A DNA stretch of 53,991 nucleotides, from the NCBI GenBank assembly GCA_024692685.1, contig JAILMJ010000007.1:1-53991 (forward strand). Reading direction: 5' to 3'. Below the pieces are notes generated by a model, which saw only the letters and a list, made by a program, of their open reading frames with translations, was not told the DNA's origin and made no database searches. This stretch comes from Clostridia bacterium. GTDB lineage: Bacteria; Bacillota; Clostridia; Oscillospirales; Acutalibacteraceae. This document shows, piece after piece, positions 42,618 to 52,303 of the stretch. Position 1 is the stretch's first letter; each line of letters opens with the position of its first letter. A program made the position numbers and the translations under genes.

Positions 42618-43490
42618 TTATTCAAAATGTATGCATTTTTTGAAATCAGCGGGAACATCCGCCGTAAAAGTCACATATTCATCCGTCACCGGATGAACCA
42701 ACCCGCAACTGCCGCAATGCAGGAGCTGATGCCCGAATTCGGGATGAAAACCTCCGTATAAGCCGTCACCCGCAACAGGATGCCCGAGAAAGTTCATATG
42801 AACTCTTATCTGATGGGTTCTTCCCGTTTCAAGGTTGAGTTTCACAAGCGAAAACTCACCTTCGCTTTTAATTACGGTCCAGTGTGTGACAGCCGTTTCC
42901 GTGCCCAGTTCATACGAGCATGCCCTGAGAGTTTTCATCGGGTCGGGTCGGTAAATCGGAACATCGACGGTTCCGCTGCCTTCAAGACCGCCTTTGACTA
43001 TGGCACAATATTCCTTCTTCACCTTCCCCGAAAGTTTTGCCGCCGCAAGGGAATTCAGAGCGCAGACAACAAGCCCGGAGGTGCCTTTGTCAAGCCGGCC
43101 GACAGCCCTGAAAACCGCTGACCTGCCCTCTTTTTTAAGATGGCCCGCTACCGCATTCGCAAGGGTATCGCCCTGATGGTTGTGAGTAGGGTGCATCGCC
43201 GTAAAAGGAGATTTGTTGATAATCAGCAGGTCGCTGTCTTCATAAACGATATCCAGGGGTTCATCGGAAGGCTCGATTTCCGTAATATCACCGGCTATAT
43301 TCACCGTGAGCAAATCGCCGCTTTTTACCGTGTCAACAGTTCGCGCCGGCTCGCCGTTGAGAAGGATACCCCTGTCCGTATTTTTTACTGTACGAATCAG
43401 TTTTGTAGAATGTCCCTTCCTGTATTTCAAAAAGGTGAATATCTTAATGCCGCTGTCTTTTTGCTCAATCGTGTACTCTATCGTTCTCAT
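42618..43490 (-). CDS. RluA-family 23S rRNA pseudouridine synthase
   Basis: A 290-residue enzyme with an N-terminal S4-like RNA-binding part (residues 10-75) and the RluA catalytic domain. The catalytic Asp is in GRLDKGTSGL near residue 137; MHPTHNHQGDTLANAV and GRTHQIRVH complete the family signature. It converts uridine to pseudouridine in rRNA or tRNA. Start at ATG 43490, seven bases after the GH30 stop; TTG codons further upstream overlap that gene. Confidence 0.92.
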   Translation of the reverse strand: MRTIEYTIEQKDSGIKIFTFLKYRKGHSTKLIRTVKNTDRGILLNGEPARTVDTVKSGDLLTVNIAGDITEIEPSDEPLDIVYEDSDLLIINKSPFTAMHPTHNHQGDTLANAVAGHLKKEGRSAVFRAVGRLDKGTSGLVVCALNSLAAAKLSGKVKKEYCAIVKGGLEGSGTVDVPIYRPDPMKTLRACSYELGTETAVTHWTVIKSEGEFSLVKLNLETGRTHQIRVHMNFLGHPVAGDGLYGGFHPEFGHQLLHCGSCGLVHPVTDEYVTFTADVPADFKKCIHFE

Positions 43491-43497
43491 AGCGGAT

Positions 43498-44904
43498 TCA
43501 TCCAACAACTATTGTTTCAATACTTTTGGCGGGAATGGTGTGGGGGCCGAGACGGCTGCCCTCTTCAACCTGTTCACACCTTTTAACTTCATCGGTTCTG
43601 TATATTTCATAGGAACCTCTGAGACCGCTTGTTTTGAGTTTTATATCCGAATCTGAATTGTTGACGATGACCATAACGGTTCTGCCGCCGCAGTCAAAGG
43701 CAACCGACTGAATATCCCTGTTATCCCCGCTGTCCATCGTATCTATACGCACCGCTCCGGGTTTTATAAATCTTGAAAAATGCATAAAGGCATAATATCT
43801 CATATACTTAACGAGGCCTTCATCTGTGAAATTGAGCAGACCGTCTTCGTTTACGGCAGTCCAGCTCTGCCAGGATACGGCATTGAGAAGCGTGAGATCC
43901 TGAATGATTATATTTGCCATATACAGCGCACTGTCAACGGTGGTCGAGTCAATTTTGAGCGGCAGTTCGCACCACTCGCTCATCTCAAATTTCATATCGG
44001 AGTATTCATCGGCAAACTTCTGACCGGTCGCTGTCTTGCCGTCATAATTGTTATCCATCCAATAACTGTGGCCGCTGAAATACTCGCAGTAATCCCTCAG
44101 AATTTGGCTCCGCATAAATTTATCGATATATTCATACTGATCTTCGGAAAGCTGTCCGCTCTCGGGGCCAAGCAGTCTGTAAGAGACATTTCTCTCCTTC
44201 ATGGTTTGTGCAAAAAGCTCGAGGAGTTTTATGCATTCATCGGCATCAAAGTGGCAGCCCTCCTGAGTGACCCTCTCCCCTCCCCACGACCACTGCGGCT
44301 CATTTATGGGAGAGATACCGAAAACCGGGTAACCCATCTCAACGAATTTATCGGCAACGGTAAGCATATAATCAACGTATGCTCCGTAATTCTCTTCGGG
44401 CAGATTGTTCCTATGGCTTTCGAGCCCGCCGGACGCCTGTCCGCTCACGGTCAGGGCATAATGAGGGGAATTGCTGAAAAGGATTACCTTGTCCGCTCCG
44501 TATTTCACGGCATAATCGAGCACTCTGCGTGCGTTTGAATCACGGGAAAAATCATATTTGAACGACCCGGTTTCCTTATCATAAGCCGCAAAGCTCTCTG
44601 CTTTTCTGGATTCGATTGAAATCCTTGAATCGGGATTTTCCTTTTCTCCCGCTCCGACATTGTATCTGAATACTTCAAGCCCGAGCCCTGTTTCTTTATC
44701 ATACAGAAGGCGGGCAATTTCTTCGGCGGTTTCCTCATCCTCAACATTTTGCGCCCACCAGGCGGCAGAAGTGCCGAAGCTTTCAAAAGTCTGATAAGTC
44801 ACGTATCTGTTCACCCCTATCGTTCTTGTCTTTCCTATACGGATTACATTGAATGATATCAGCTGAAAAAATGACAGAATCAAAGCTAAAATAGATTTCA
44901 TCAT
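43498..44904 (-). CDS. Glycoside hydrolase family 30
   Basis: A 468-residue enzyme. An N-terminal hydrophobic segment (MMKSILALILSFFQLISFN) is a signal peptide or anchor without a clear cleavage site. GH30 features follow: FESFGTSAAWW, the acid/base Glu in INEPQWSW near residue 218 and the nucleophile Glu in EMSEWCE near 318, then a C-terminal beta-sandwich. Family activities include endo-beta-1,6-galactanase, glucosylceramidase and xylanase; the INEPQW form and domain order best fit the endo-beta-1,6-galactanase-like group, by resemblance only. Start at ATG 44904 with GGAG 8 bases before; the frame is open 26 codons upstream. Confidence 0.88.
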   Translation of the reverse strand: MMKSILALILSFFQLISFNVIRIGKTRTIGVNRYVTYQTFESFGTSAAWWAQNVEDEETAEEIARLLYDKETGLGLEVFRYNVGAGEKENPDSRISIESRKAESFAAYDKETGSFKYDFSRDSNARRVLDYAVKYGADKVILFSNSPHYALTVSGQASGGLESHRNNLPEENYGAYVDYMLTVADKFVEMGYPVFGISPINEPQWSWGGERVTQEGCHFDADECIKLLELFAQTMKERNVSYRLLGPESGQLSEDQYEYIDKFMRSQILRDYCEYFSGHSYWMDNNYDGKTATGQKFADEYSDMKFEMSEWCELPLKIDSTTVDSALYMANIIIQDLTLLNAVSWQSWTAVNEDGLLNFTDEGLVKYMRYYAFMHFSRFIKPGAVRIDTMDSGDNRDIQSVAFDCGGRTVMVIVNNSDSDIKLKTSGLRGSYEIYRTDEVKRCEQVEEGSRLGPHTIPAKSIETIVVG

Positions 44905-44991
44905 CCGTTTTCTCCATTTATTATGATTACAGAAATTTCCCCGCGTCCGGTCTACGGGCACTTCAATCGTGAAAAAATCCATCTGTTTTTT

Positions 44992-45020
44992 ATTTTATCA
45001 CATTGCGGTCGTTTTAACAA
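44992..45020 (-). promoter_or_regulatory. Promoter of the GH30-RluA pair
   Basis: On the minus strand TTGTTA, a 17-base spacer and TAAAAT, about 90 bases upstream of the GH30 start; back to back with the promoter at 45045-45074. Confidence 0.55.
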
Positions 45021-45044
45021 TGCCCCTATTTATTTTAATATATG

Positions 45045-45074
45045 TTGCAAATATGTGCGCGGCTGTGATATAAT
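45045..45074 (+). promoter_or_regulatory. Promoter of the metallophosphoesterase operon
   Basis: TTGCAA, an 18-base spacer and a perfect TATAAT, 60 bases before the ATG at 45135. Confidence 0.65.
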
Positions 45075-45134
45075 TGCAGAAAATGAGGCGGTATGCTCTT
45101 TTTTGCGGCGCCGAACTCTCTGAGAGGTAATCCA

Positions 45135-46259
45135 ATGCTTAAATTCAACGACAGGGGAAAATTCGGTATACTGCTCTTCGGCGATATCCACGAGAAGGAA
45201 GATTACGCCACGAGCCCCAATTTCAGGGATATGCAGAAACTTATGAATGCCGCCCTTGACAAATACAAACCGGAGCTCTGCGTGTTTCTCGGAGATAATT
45301 TTGATACCCCTCTTTGCAAAAAGAACCCGGAGGAGTTCGTAAAAGGCCTTTCGGCGCTTTGCGAGCCTGTGACCGGACGCGGAATTCCCCTTGCGGCAAT
45401 AATGGGGAACCACGAACATGACCCCGGTATTGACAGGGAAGTGCTTGAAGCCTACAACAGGATTGACGGAGTGATTATGCGAAGCGACGGAGTTGAAGGA
45501 AAGGCGGATTTCAAAGAACTTGTCTATTCCCGTGACGGCAAAAAGGCGCTCGCCTGCCTCTGGTTTATCGACTCCGGAAATGTTTGCGTAAACAGGAGCG
45601 TTTCGCACTACGACTATGTGCACACAGACCAGATAAAATGGTTTGAAGAAGAGACGGAAAAGCTGAAAAAGGAAAACGGAGGAGTTCCTCTTCCGTCATA
45701 CATATTCCAGCACATTCCCGTTCCCGAGGAATATAATCTGCTCAGAAAAGCAAAACTTTGGGAATTGCCCGTAAGCGTAAGAGGATATAATACACTTAAA
45801 AGAAACCGCTACGTCGGGGCTAACGGAGTTAAGGGCTATGTGGGCGAAGGCCCCTGCTCGCCGGACTACAATAACGGCCAGTTTGAAAGCTGGAAAAAGA
45901 CGGGAGGAGTCAGAGCCGCCTTCTTCGGCCACGACCATCTCAATGATTTCTCCGGCTATGTTGACGGAATATATCTGGCTCAGCACAAAACAGGCGGATT
46001 CAGAGCTTACACCGACGGATGTAAAAGCTGTGTAAGATATGTTGAGCTTGACGAAAACGCTCCCGGTGATTTCAGGGATGAACTTAAACACTTCAAAGAA
46101 TTCGGTTTAAAAAGCGAGTCTCTCGGCCCCGTTTTCAGGACCATAAGCGACAGACAGAGTTTGTTTATTCATACAGCGTTCCGCTCCGCGGGAGTTATCG
46201 CCGCGGTTTCGGCGGCTGCTGTTACCTTAAAATATGCAGCTGAAAGGAAGAAAAAGTAA
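45135..46259 (+). CDS. Calcineurin-like metallophosphoesterase with C-terminal membrane helix
   Basis: A 374-residue protein with the dinuclear metallophosphatase motifs in order: GDIHEKED near 16, GDNFDTP near 57, GNHEHD near 97, FQHIP near 193 and GHDHLND near 261. The sequence resembles the predicted phosphohydrolase group related to purple acid phosphatases. A hydrophobic segment near residues 343-362 (AGVIAAVSAAAVTL) with a basic end KKK suggests a C-terminal anchor, leaving the enzyme domain on one face of the membrane; no signal peptide is present. Start at ATG 45135 with GAGAGG upstream rather than the earlier ATG at 45093. It is the first of up to six co-directional genes and its stop overlaps the next start (TAATG). 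Confidence 0.85.
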   Translation: MLKFNDRGKFGILLFGDIHEKEDYATSPNFRDMQKLMNAALDKYKPELCVFLGDNFDTPLCKKNPEEFVKGLSALCEPVTGRGIPLAAIMGNHEHDPGIDREVLEAYNRIDGVIMRSDGVEGKADFKELVYSRDGKKALACLWFIDSGNVCVNRSVSHYDYVHTDQIKWFEEETEKLKKENGGVPLPSYIFQHIPVPEEYNLLRKAKLWELPVSVRGYNTLKRNRYVGANGVKGYVGEGPCSPDYNNGQFESWKKTGGVRAAFFGHDHLNDFSGYVDGIYLAQHKTGGFRAYTDGCKSCVRYVELDENAPGDFRDELKHFKEFGLKSESLGPVFRTISDRQSLFIHTAFRSAGVIAAVSAAAVTLKYAAERKKK

Positions 46260-47617
46260 TGGAAAAGAAAAATAGTCTCGGCGGCAGAACGGTTTTCAAT
46301 CTGCTTCTCTTCGGCCTGATGGGTCAGGTGGCATGGGCAGTCGAAAACCAGTTTTTCAACACCTTTCTCTACAACAAGGTAGGAGGCACCCCGAAGGACA
46401 TCTCCACGATGGTTGCCTGGAGCGCTGTTTCCGCTGTTGTGACTACCCTTGTAATGGGTACTCTTTCGGATAAGGTGAACAAGCGGAAAGCTTTCATATG
46501 CGGCGGATATATCTTCTGGGGTCTCACCGTCTGCGCTTTCGCTTTCGTAACAAGAGACAATATTGCCGCGCTTCTCGGTCTTGACGATGCGGACAAAATA
46601 AGAATAATGACAGTCAATGCGGTCATTATCCTTGACTGCCTTATGACATTTATGGGATCAACCGGTAATGACGCCGCCTTCAATGCGTGGGTTACCGATA
46701 TCACCTGCGACGAAAACAGGGCTACAACCGAGAGTATACTCTCCATTCTCAGCATAGCCGGAGTTGTTATTGTTACCGTTGCCTTCCCTCTGAGCGCGGA
46801 TATGCTCGGATACAGCAAAAGTTTCCTGGGTCTTGGCGCTCTTGTTGTATTATGCGGTATAATAGGGTTATTCACCGTTAAGGATTCTCTCTCGGGCGAA
46901 AAGAAGGAAAGCAATTTCTTCTCTGACCTTATCTACGGTTTCAGACCGTCCGTTATAAAAGAGAACAAGCCGATTTATCTTGCCCTCGTTTCCGTTGCCC
47001 TTTTCAACATTGCGGTTCAGTGCTTCTTCCCCTACATTTTCATCTATCTGCAGCATCACCTCGGCTTTTCCTTCGACACTCTCTTTGCCTCTCTCACACC
47101 AGCAAAGATTATCATAGCCGTTGCACTTGTCGCGGGCGTTGCGGTAGGCCTCATATTCCTGGGAAAACTCATAGACAAGGTCGGCAAATCGGTCTTTGTT
47201 TTCCCTTCAACGATAGTCTTTATCATCGGTCTCGTATGTGCCTTCAAAGCAAATTCGCTTCTTTTCTTCGGCCTGGCAGCCATTCCCGTTATGGGCGGCT
47301 ACGGTCTGCTGATGATTATCCTCAACGCCGCTGTGCGTGATTTCACTCCGGAAGACAAGGTCGGCCAATTTCAGGGCATAAGGATGATTTTTGCCGTTAT
47401 GCTTCCTATGGTTATCGGACCCGCAATCGGAAACGCTGTCACCGAGCGCTTTGTTGACGGCACTTATCTGAATGAATACAATGAACTTGTCAATGTTCCC
47501 GTTCCTGCCATCTTCCTGGCAAGCGCCTGCGTTTCCCTGTTTATCTTCATCCCCATTATTGCGCTGAGGAAGACCTGGAAAAACAGAGAAAAAGAAAGAA
47601 AAGAAATCGCCGCATAA
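46259..47617 (+). CDS. MFS/GPH-type transporter
   Basis: A 452-residue membrane protein with about 12 helices. The loop between helices 2 and 3 has GTLSDKVNKRKAF and the sixth-seventh loop is charged, as in MFS and glycoside-pentoside-hexuronide carriers. The start ATG overlaps the stop of the phosphoesterase gene by one base, so the two are translationally coupled and may act on one substrate: import of a solute whose phosphate ester the partner cleaves, or the reverse. Substrate unknown. Confidence 0.85.
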   Translation: MEKKNSLGGRTVFNLLLFGLMGQVAWAVENQFFNTFLYNKVGGTPKDISTMVAWSAVSAVVTTLVMGTLSDKVNKRKAFICGGYIFWGLTVCAFAFVTRDNIAALLGLDDADKIRIMTVNAVIILDCLMTFMGSTGNDAAFNAWVTDITCDENRATTESILSILSIAGVVIVTVAFPLSADMLGYSKSFLGLGALVVLCGIIGLFTVKDSLSGEKKESNFFSDLIYGFRPSVIKENKPIYLALVSVALFNIAVQCFFPYIFIYLQHHLGFSFDTLFASLTPAKIIIAVALVAGVAVGLIFLGKLIDKVGKSVFVFPSTIVFIIGLVCAFKANSLLFFGLAAIPVMGGYGLLMIILNAAVRDFTPEDKVGQFQGIRMIFAVMLPMVIGPAIGNAVTERFVDGTYLNEYNELVNVPVPAIFLASACVSLFIFIPIIALRKTWKNREKERKEIAA

Positions 47618-47634
47618 AGAAAGGACTCTTTTAA

Positions 47635-48990
47635 ATGTATATCATCATCGTCGGTCTTGGAAAACTCGGTATAAATCTTACTGCTCAGCTCTCAAAAGAA
47701 GGACACGACATAGTAGTTGTTGATGAGAAGAGTTCCGTTGTCACCTCAGTTGTTGACACCTATGATGTAATGGGTATCTGCGGCAACGGCGCCACCGTAA
47801 ACATTCTTACCGAGGCAGGAGCAAAAAAGGCAAAGCTTCTCATAGCCTGCACGGGCTCTGATGAATTCAATATACTCTGCTGTATGTTTGCCAAAAATAT
47901 CGGTACGGAAAACACGATTTCAAGAGTGCGCAACCCGGATTATGTTGATCAGCATCTGTTCCTCAAAGAAAAAATCGGGATAAATATGATAGTCAACCCC
48001 GAATATGAAACCGCAAACGAAATTTCAAGAATTATCAGGTTCCCCTCCGTTTCAAAACTTGACGCATTTGCGGGAGGAAAGGTTGAAATAGCGATGATCA
48101 CCATCAGGGAAAACAATCCCCTGTGCGGTATGGCGGTCAACGAAATAAAAAAGAAATTCAAGGCGAATGTTATTGTCTGCGCTGTCCAGCGTGAAAACTC
48201 CGTTTATATCCCCTCCGGTGATTTCCTCTTCAGGCAGGATGACTCCATAAACATCACCGGCACAAGGAGCGAACTGTCAACATTCCTCAAACAAATAGGA
48301 GTATATAAGCAGAGACTCAAGGACATAATGATAATCGGCGGCGGGAAAATAGGGCTGTATCTGTCAGAACTTCTTTCCCAGACCGGACGTAATATAAAAC
48401 TTATTGATTCAAATGAAAGAAAATGCCGCGAGCTTACGGGTATGCTTGACGAGGTCACGGTTATTTGCGGCGACGGCACCGACCAGGATGTGCTCGACGA
48501 GCAAAACCTTGAAAACCACGATGCCCTTGTGGCCCTGACCGATATTGACGAAGAAAACATCATTGTTTCGATGTATGCAATGTCAAAGAACGTCAAAAAG
48601 GTCATCACTAAGGTTGACAGACATTCCTACTCTATACTCAACGATGTCGGTCTTGAAACTCTGGTATCTCCCCAGATTATTGCCGGTAATTTGGTGACAA
48701 GATATGTCAGAGCGTTGCAGAACTCAGCAGGCAACTCCCAAATCAACACTCTTTACAAACTTGTCGGCGGCAAGGTTGAGGCCGTGGAATTCTCTGTTCC
48801 TATGGATGCGGGTTATGAGAACATTCCGTTTAAAGATCTTAGTTTCCTCCCCAATCTGCTGATAGTCTGCATCATCCGCCACGGCAGGATAATCTTCCCC
48901 TCCGGTGATGATGTAATGAAGGGCGGAGACAATGTAATTGTCATCACCTCAGACAGAATACTTGAAGACCTTCACGATATTTTCATTTGA
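47635..48990 (+). CDS. trkA: Trk potassium uptake regulatory subunit TrkA
   Basis: A 451-residue cytosolic subunit with the duplicated RCK layout: Rossmann fold with VGLGKLGINL (residues 6-15) and TrkA-C domain, then a second Rossmann fold with IGGGKIGLYL near 235-244 and a second TrkA-C. It binds nucleotide and gates TrkH. Seventeen bases after the transporter gene and 15 before trkH. Confidence 0.96.
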   Translation: MYIIIVGLGKLGINLTAQLSKEGHDIVVVDEKSSVVTSVVDTYDVMGICGNGATVNILTEAGAKKAKLLIACTGSDEFNILCCMFAKNIGTENTISRVRNPDYVDQHLFLKEKIGINMIVNPEYETANEISRIIRFPSVSKLDAFAGGKVEIAMITIRENNPLCGMAVNEIKKKFKANVIVCAVQRENSVYIPSGDFLFRQDDSINITGTRSELSTFLKQIGVYKQRLKDIMIIGGGKIGLYLSELLSQTGRNIKLIDSNERKCRELTGMLDEVTVICGDGTDQDVLDEQNLENHDALVALTDIDEENIIVSMYAMSKNVKKVITKVDRHSYSILNDVGLETLVSPQIIAGNLVTRYVRALQNSAGNSQINTLYKLVGGKVEAVEFSVPMDAGYENIPFKDLSFLPNLLIVCIIRHGRIIFPSGDDVMKGGDNVIVITSDRILEDLHDIFI

Positions 48991-49005
48991 TTCAAGGTGA
49001 TATAA

Positions 49006-50457
49006 TTGAATTACAGAAGAATATTTAATATGCTCGGCACGATACTTATGACGGAAGCCGCACTGCTTTTGCTTCCCGTTGCCGTAGCGATTTATTACGG
49101 TGAATTAAATGTGATACTGCCATTTGCCGTCACCATTGGGTTGCTGACAGGTACGGCAATGCTGATGAAAATAAAAAAGCCGTCAAGTATGAGTATATTT
49201 GCCCGCGACGGTTATATGCTCGTTGCACTCTCCTGGCTTTTCCTTTCGGCCTTCGGAGCTCTGCCGTTCGTCATAAGCAAGAGCATACCGAATTTCATAG
49301 ATGCTTTCTTTGAAACCGTATCGGGATTCACAACAACGGGGTCGACTATTCTTGCTGAAGTTGCGCACCTTCCGAAAAGCATACTTTTCTGGAGAAGTTT
49401 CACGCACTTTATCGGCGGCATGGGAATTCTTGTTTTCGTCATAGCCATTCTTCCCAAAACAGACGGAACCGCCATGCACATTATGAGAGCCGAGGTCCCC
49501 GGCCCGACAGTCGGCAAACTTGTTTCCAAACTCAGGGCATCGGCAAGAATCCTCTATGGTATTTACACAGGTATGACTCTCCTGCTCACCGTTTTGCTGA
49601 TAATCGGCGGAATGCCTAAATTTGACAGTCTGCTCAACGCATTTGCCACAGCCGGTACCGGCGGATTCAGTATTCTCAACGATGGTATCGGAGGCTATCA
49701 CAGCCCATATGCCGAGGTTGTCATATCAATCTTTATGATGCTTTTCGGCTTAAACTTCAACCTTTACTATCTTATTCTGATACGGCAGGGCAAGTCGGCA
49801 CTCAAAGACGAGGAACTGCACTGGTATACGGGAATAATCGCAGGGGCAACCCTCATTATCACAATCTATCTCACCGTGCTTCACCATCCTTTCGGCGAGT
49901 CACTGCGCCTCTCGTTTTTCCAGGTCTGCTCAATCATTTCAACAACGGGATTTACCACGGCGGACTTCAATGTCTGGCCGGTTGCAACCCGGATAATACT
50001 GCTGATACTGATGTTTGTCGGCGGTTGCGTCGGCTCGACCGGCGGCGGCCTCAAAGTATCAAGAATAGCGGTTCTTGTCAAGAATTCCGTTCGTCTTGTC
50101 AGAAGGGCCATAAACCCGAGAAGATGCGACACCATCAAGATTAACGGCAGGCCTGTTGATGACCATACCGTTCACGGAATAACCGGCTACTTTGCGACCT
50201 ATATGCTCGTGCTTGTTGTATCTGTTTTCATTGTGTCGATAGACGGTCACGAGCTTACCGCAACCATCACCTCGGTTGTCACCTGCCTTGCAAACGTCGG
50301 CCCCGGTCTGGGTGAAATCGGCCCGACAGGTAATTTCAGCGGATTTTCCATACTGTCAAAGGTGATACTCTCCTTTGATATGCTTGCCGGCAGGCTCGAG
50401 CTGATCCCGATCTTTATGCTGTTCACCAAGTATGCAATTCCCCGCAAATATGCATAA
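49006..50457 (+). CDS. trkH: Trk potassium uptake channel subunit TrkH
   Basis: A 483-residue polytopic membrane protein with four pore-loop repeats of the SKT superfamily: TVSGFTTTGST, TAGTGGFS, ISTTGFTTADF and TCLANVGPGLGEIGPTGNF. These provide the potassium selectivity filter. The start is TTG with AAGGTGA 5 bases upstream. Forms a complex with TrkA encoded just upstream. Confidence 0.96.
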   Translation: MNYRRIFNMLGTILMTEAALLLLPVAVAIYYGELNVILPFAVTIGLLTGTAMLMKIKKPSSMSIFARDGYMLVALSWLFLSAFGALPFVISKSIPNFIDAFFETVSGFTTTGSTILAEVAHLPKSILFWRSFTHFIGGMGILVFVIAILPKTDGTAMHIMRAEVPGPTVGKLVSKLRASARILYGIYTGMTLLLTVLLIIGGMPKFDSLLNAFATAGTGGFSILNDGIGGYHSPYAEVVISIFMMLFGLNFNLYYLILIRQGKSALKDEELHWYTGIIAGATLIITIYLTVLHHPFGESLRLSFFQVCSIISTTGFTTADFNVWPVATRIILLILMFVGGCVGSTGGGLKVSRIAVLVKNSVRLVRRAINPRRCDTIKINGRPVDDHTVHGITGYFATYMLVLVVSVFIVSIDGHELTATITSVVTCLANVGPGLGEIGPTGNFSGFSILSKVILSFDMLAGRLELIPIFMLFTKYAIPRKYA

Positions 50458-50481
50458 TTTATATAGAAAGGACAATCACTT

Positions 50482-51768
50482 ATGGACTACAAAATGACAC
50501 TCACCGAAGAGCAGCAAGCCATTCTCAATGGTTCCAAAGGCGAAACAATGGCAAAAGTCATGAAAACTCTTGTCATGTACGGTGATGCCTTCGGCGCCAC
50601 AAAAATGGTGCCCGTAACAGGAAAAATGGGACACCTCGTTACGAGTTTCGGCCTCGGAGTTATGAAGCCGGTTTATGAACTGATGAACAAGCTCATAGAC
50701 GCCGGCGCAGTATCCGGCCAGAAATTCTCTGTTGACCCGAAGCCCCTTGACCCGAATGTTCCTTCTGACTTCCTCAAAAATTTCGTATTCAATAAGTTTA
50801 TGTATTCGGTTCAGGATATGTATGACAGTCAGCTCAGCAAACTCGGCCTTCTTGATGACAAGTCTTACACCTGCACCAGTTATATGGATGAAGTGGGCAA
50901 TAAACCGAATAAGGGTGATGTCCTCTCATGGGCTGAATCCTCGGCTGTTGTTTATGCAAACTCCGTGCTCGGTGCACGCTGCAACAGGAACTCCGGTATA
51001 ATTGAACTCTTCGGCTCAATAGCCGGATATGTTCCCTATTTCGGCCTTCTTACCGATGAAGGCAGAAAAGCCACATGGATAGTTAAAGTCAACACATCAA
51101 AGAAACCGGAGGCTCAGATTCTCGGCTCCGCCATCGGCATGAAAGTTATGGAAGATGTGCCTTATGTTCAGGGGCTTGATAAATGGATAGGCACTGAACT
51201 CACGGACGACGCCTGCGCTTACCTCAAGGATTTCGGAGCCGCCACCGCCTCAAACGGAGCGGTCGGTCTCTATCACATTGAGAATCTTACACCCGAAGCG
51301 GTTGAGCAGGGCGAAAGCCTTATTGCGCAGGGAGCAAAGATTTACGAGATAGACGACGCAGAGCTTCAGAGAGTTAAGGACAGCTACCCCGTAATGTGGA
51401 AGGATAAGAATGCTAAGCCGCAGCTTTGCTTCGTAGGCTGCCCGCACCTTTCACTCGCCCAACTTGCGGAATGGACCGACAATGTTGCCGAAGGGCTCAA
51501 AAAGAACGGTCTTAAAAAGGTTTCCGTGCCCACAGTCTTCACCTGCGCTCCCGGAGTTAAAGAGGCCTTTGAAAAAACTCCCGGCGCCGAAAAGCTCAAG
51601 GCAACAGGTGTTGTGCTCAGCTATATCTGCCCTCTTATGTATATGAACAATCCTCTTGCCAAAAAGATGGCAGTAATAACAAATTCCAACAAGCTCAGAA
51701 CTTATACCACCGCACGTTACTACACCGGAGAAGAAATTCTCGATATAATTACGAAGGAGGTAAAGTAA
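50482..51768 (+). CDS. Aconitase X large (catalytic) subunit
   Basis: A 428-residue protein of the AcnX/DUF521 family, beginning LTEEQQAILNG, with SYMDEVGNKP, WAESSAVVYANSVLGARCNR and Cys residues in FVGCPH, FTCAPG and SYICPLMYMNN, which are the expected iron-sulfur ligands. Two-subunit AcnX enzymes are dehydratases; known activities are cis-3-hydroxy-L-proline dehydratase in bacteria and phosphomevalonate dehydratase in archaea. No proline metabolic gene is in the window, so the substrate is open. The small subunit gene starts one base after the stop. Confidence 0.93.
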   Translation: MDYKMTLTEEQQAILNGSKGETMAKVMKTLVMYGDAFGATKMVPVTGKMGHLVTSFGLGVMKPVYELMNKLIDAGAVSGQKFSVDPKPLDPNVPSDFLKNFVFNKFMYSVQDMYDSQLSKLGLLDDKSYTCTSYMDEVGNKPNKGDVLSWAESSAVVYANSVLGARCNRNSGIIELFGSIAGYVPYFGLLTDEGRKATWIVKVNTSKKPEAQILGSAIGMKVMEDVPYVQGLDKWIGTELTDDACAYLKDFGAATASNGAVGLYHIENLTPEAVEQGESLIAQGAKIYEIDDAELQRVKDSYPVMWKDKNAKPQLCFVGCPHLSLAQLAEWTDNVAEGLKKNGLKKVSVPTVFTCAPGVKEAFEKTPGAEKLKATGVVLSYICPLMYMNNPLAKKMAVITNSNKLRTYTTARYYTGEEILDIITKEVK

Positions 51769-51769
51769 G

Positions 51770-52234
51770 ATGAAACAGTTCAAAGGCAGACCGGTTGTCG
51801 CCGGTAAATGTACCGCTCCGGCCCTTGTTTCTCACCAGGGATTCAACACTCTTGCTTCCTTCCAGGGAGCTTTGCAGTTCGGAGAACTGCCGATTATAGG
51901 AAACAAATACAAGCAGACCGAATGTGACGACCAGAATAACAAAGACCTTTACCGCAAGCCAATGCTCGGCAAAGCGCTCTGCCTGCCTCAGACCATCGGC
52001 TCAACCACGGGCGGAATGGTGCTTTACTGCGCAAGGGCAATGGGCAAAAGCCCCGCCTGCCTTCTGTTTTCGGAGCACATTGATTCCCTTGCCGCCGCAG
52101 GAGCCGTGCTTGCGGCTGTCTGGGCTGATGAACCTATGGTAACGGTTGACTGCCTCGGTCAGGAATTTCTCGACTATGTCAAGGATGATATGACGATAAC
52201 GGTTGACGAAGACGGAACGGTAACAGTCGAATAA
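51770..52234 (+). CDS. Aconitase X small (swivel) subunit, DUF126
   Basis: A 154-residue protein of the DUF126 family, the swivelling domain that covers the active site of AcnX. Features include KGRPVVAGKCTAPALVS, the LPQTIGSTTGGMVLY loop, and a C-terminal beta strand pair. In other organisms it is fused to the large subunit; here, as in archaea, it is separate. AAGGAGG lies within the end of the large subunit gene. Last gene before the terminator at 52243. Confidence 0.93.
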   Translation: MKQFKGRPVVAGKCTAPALVSHQGFNTLASFQGALQFGELPIIGNKYKQTECDDQNNKDLYRKPMLGKALCLPQTIGSTTGGMVLYCARAMGKSPACLLFSEHIDSLAAAGAVLAAVWADEPMVTVDCLGQEFLDYVKDDMTITVDEDGTVTVE

Positions 52235-52242
52235 TCAAAAAC

Positions 52243-52276
52243 GCTCGGCGGCTCATATGAGTCGCCGGGCTTTAAT
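52243..52276. terminator. Bidirectional terminator between AcnX and the ferritin-like gene
   Basis: A 13-14 bp stem centred on CATATG with two G-T pairs. Tails are TTTAATT on the plus strand and GTTTTTGATT on the minus strand, fitting the convergent genes on either side. Confidence 0.75.
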
Positions 52277-52303
52277 TCTGTAAGGAAAACATCTTTACGC
52301 TTA

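Noticed and set aside
43780-44538. Plus-strand open frame of 252 codons inside the GH30 gene
   Set aside because: Antisense shadow of a well-supported glycoside hydrolase with intact catalytic motifs on the other strand.
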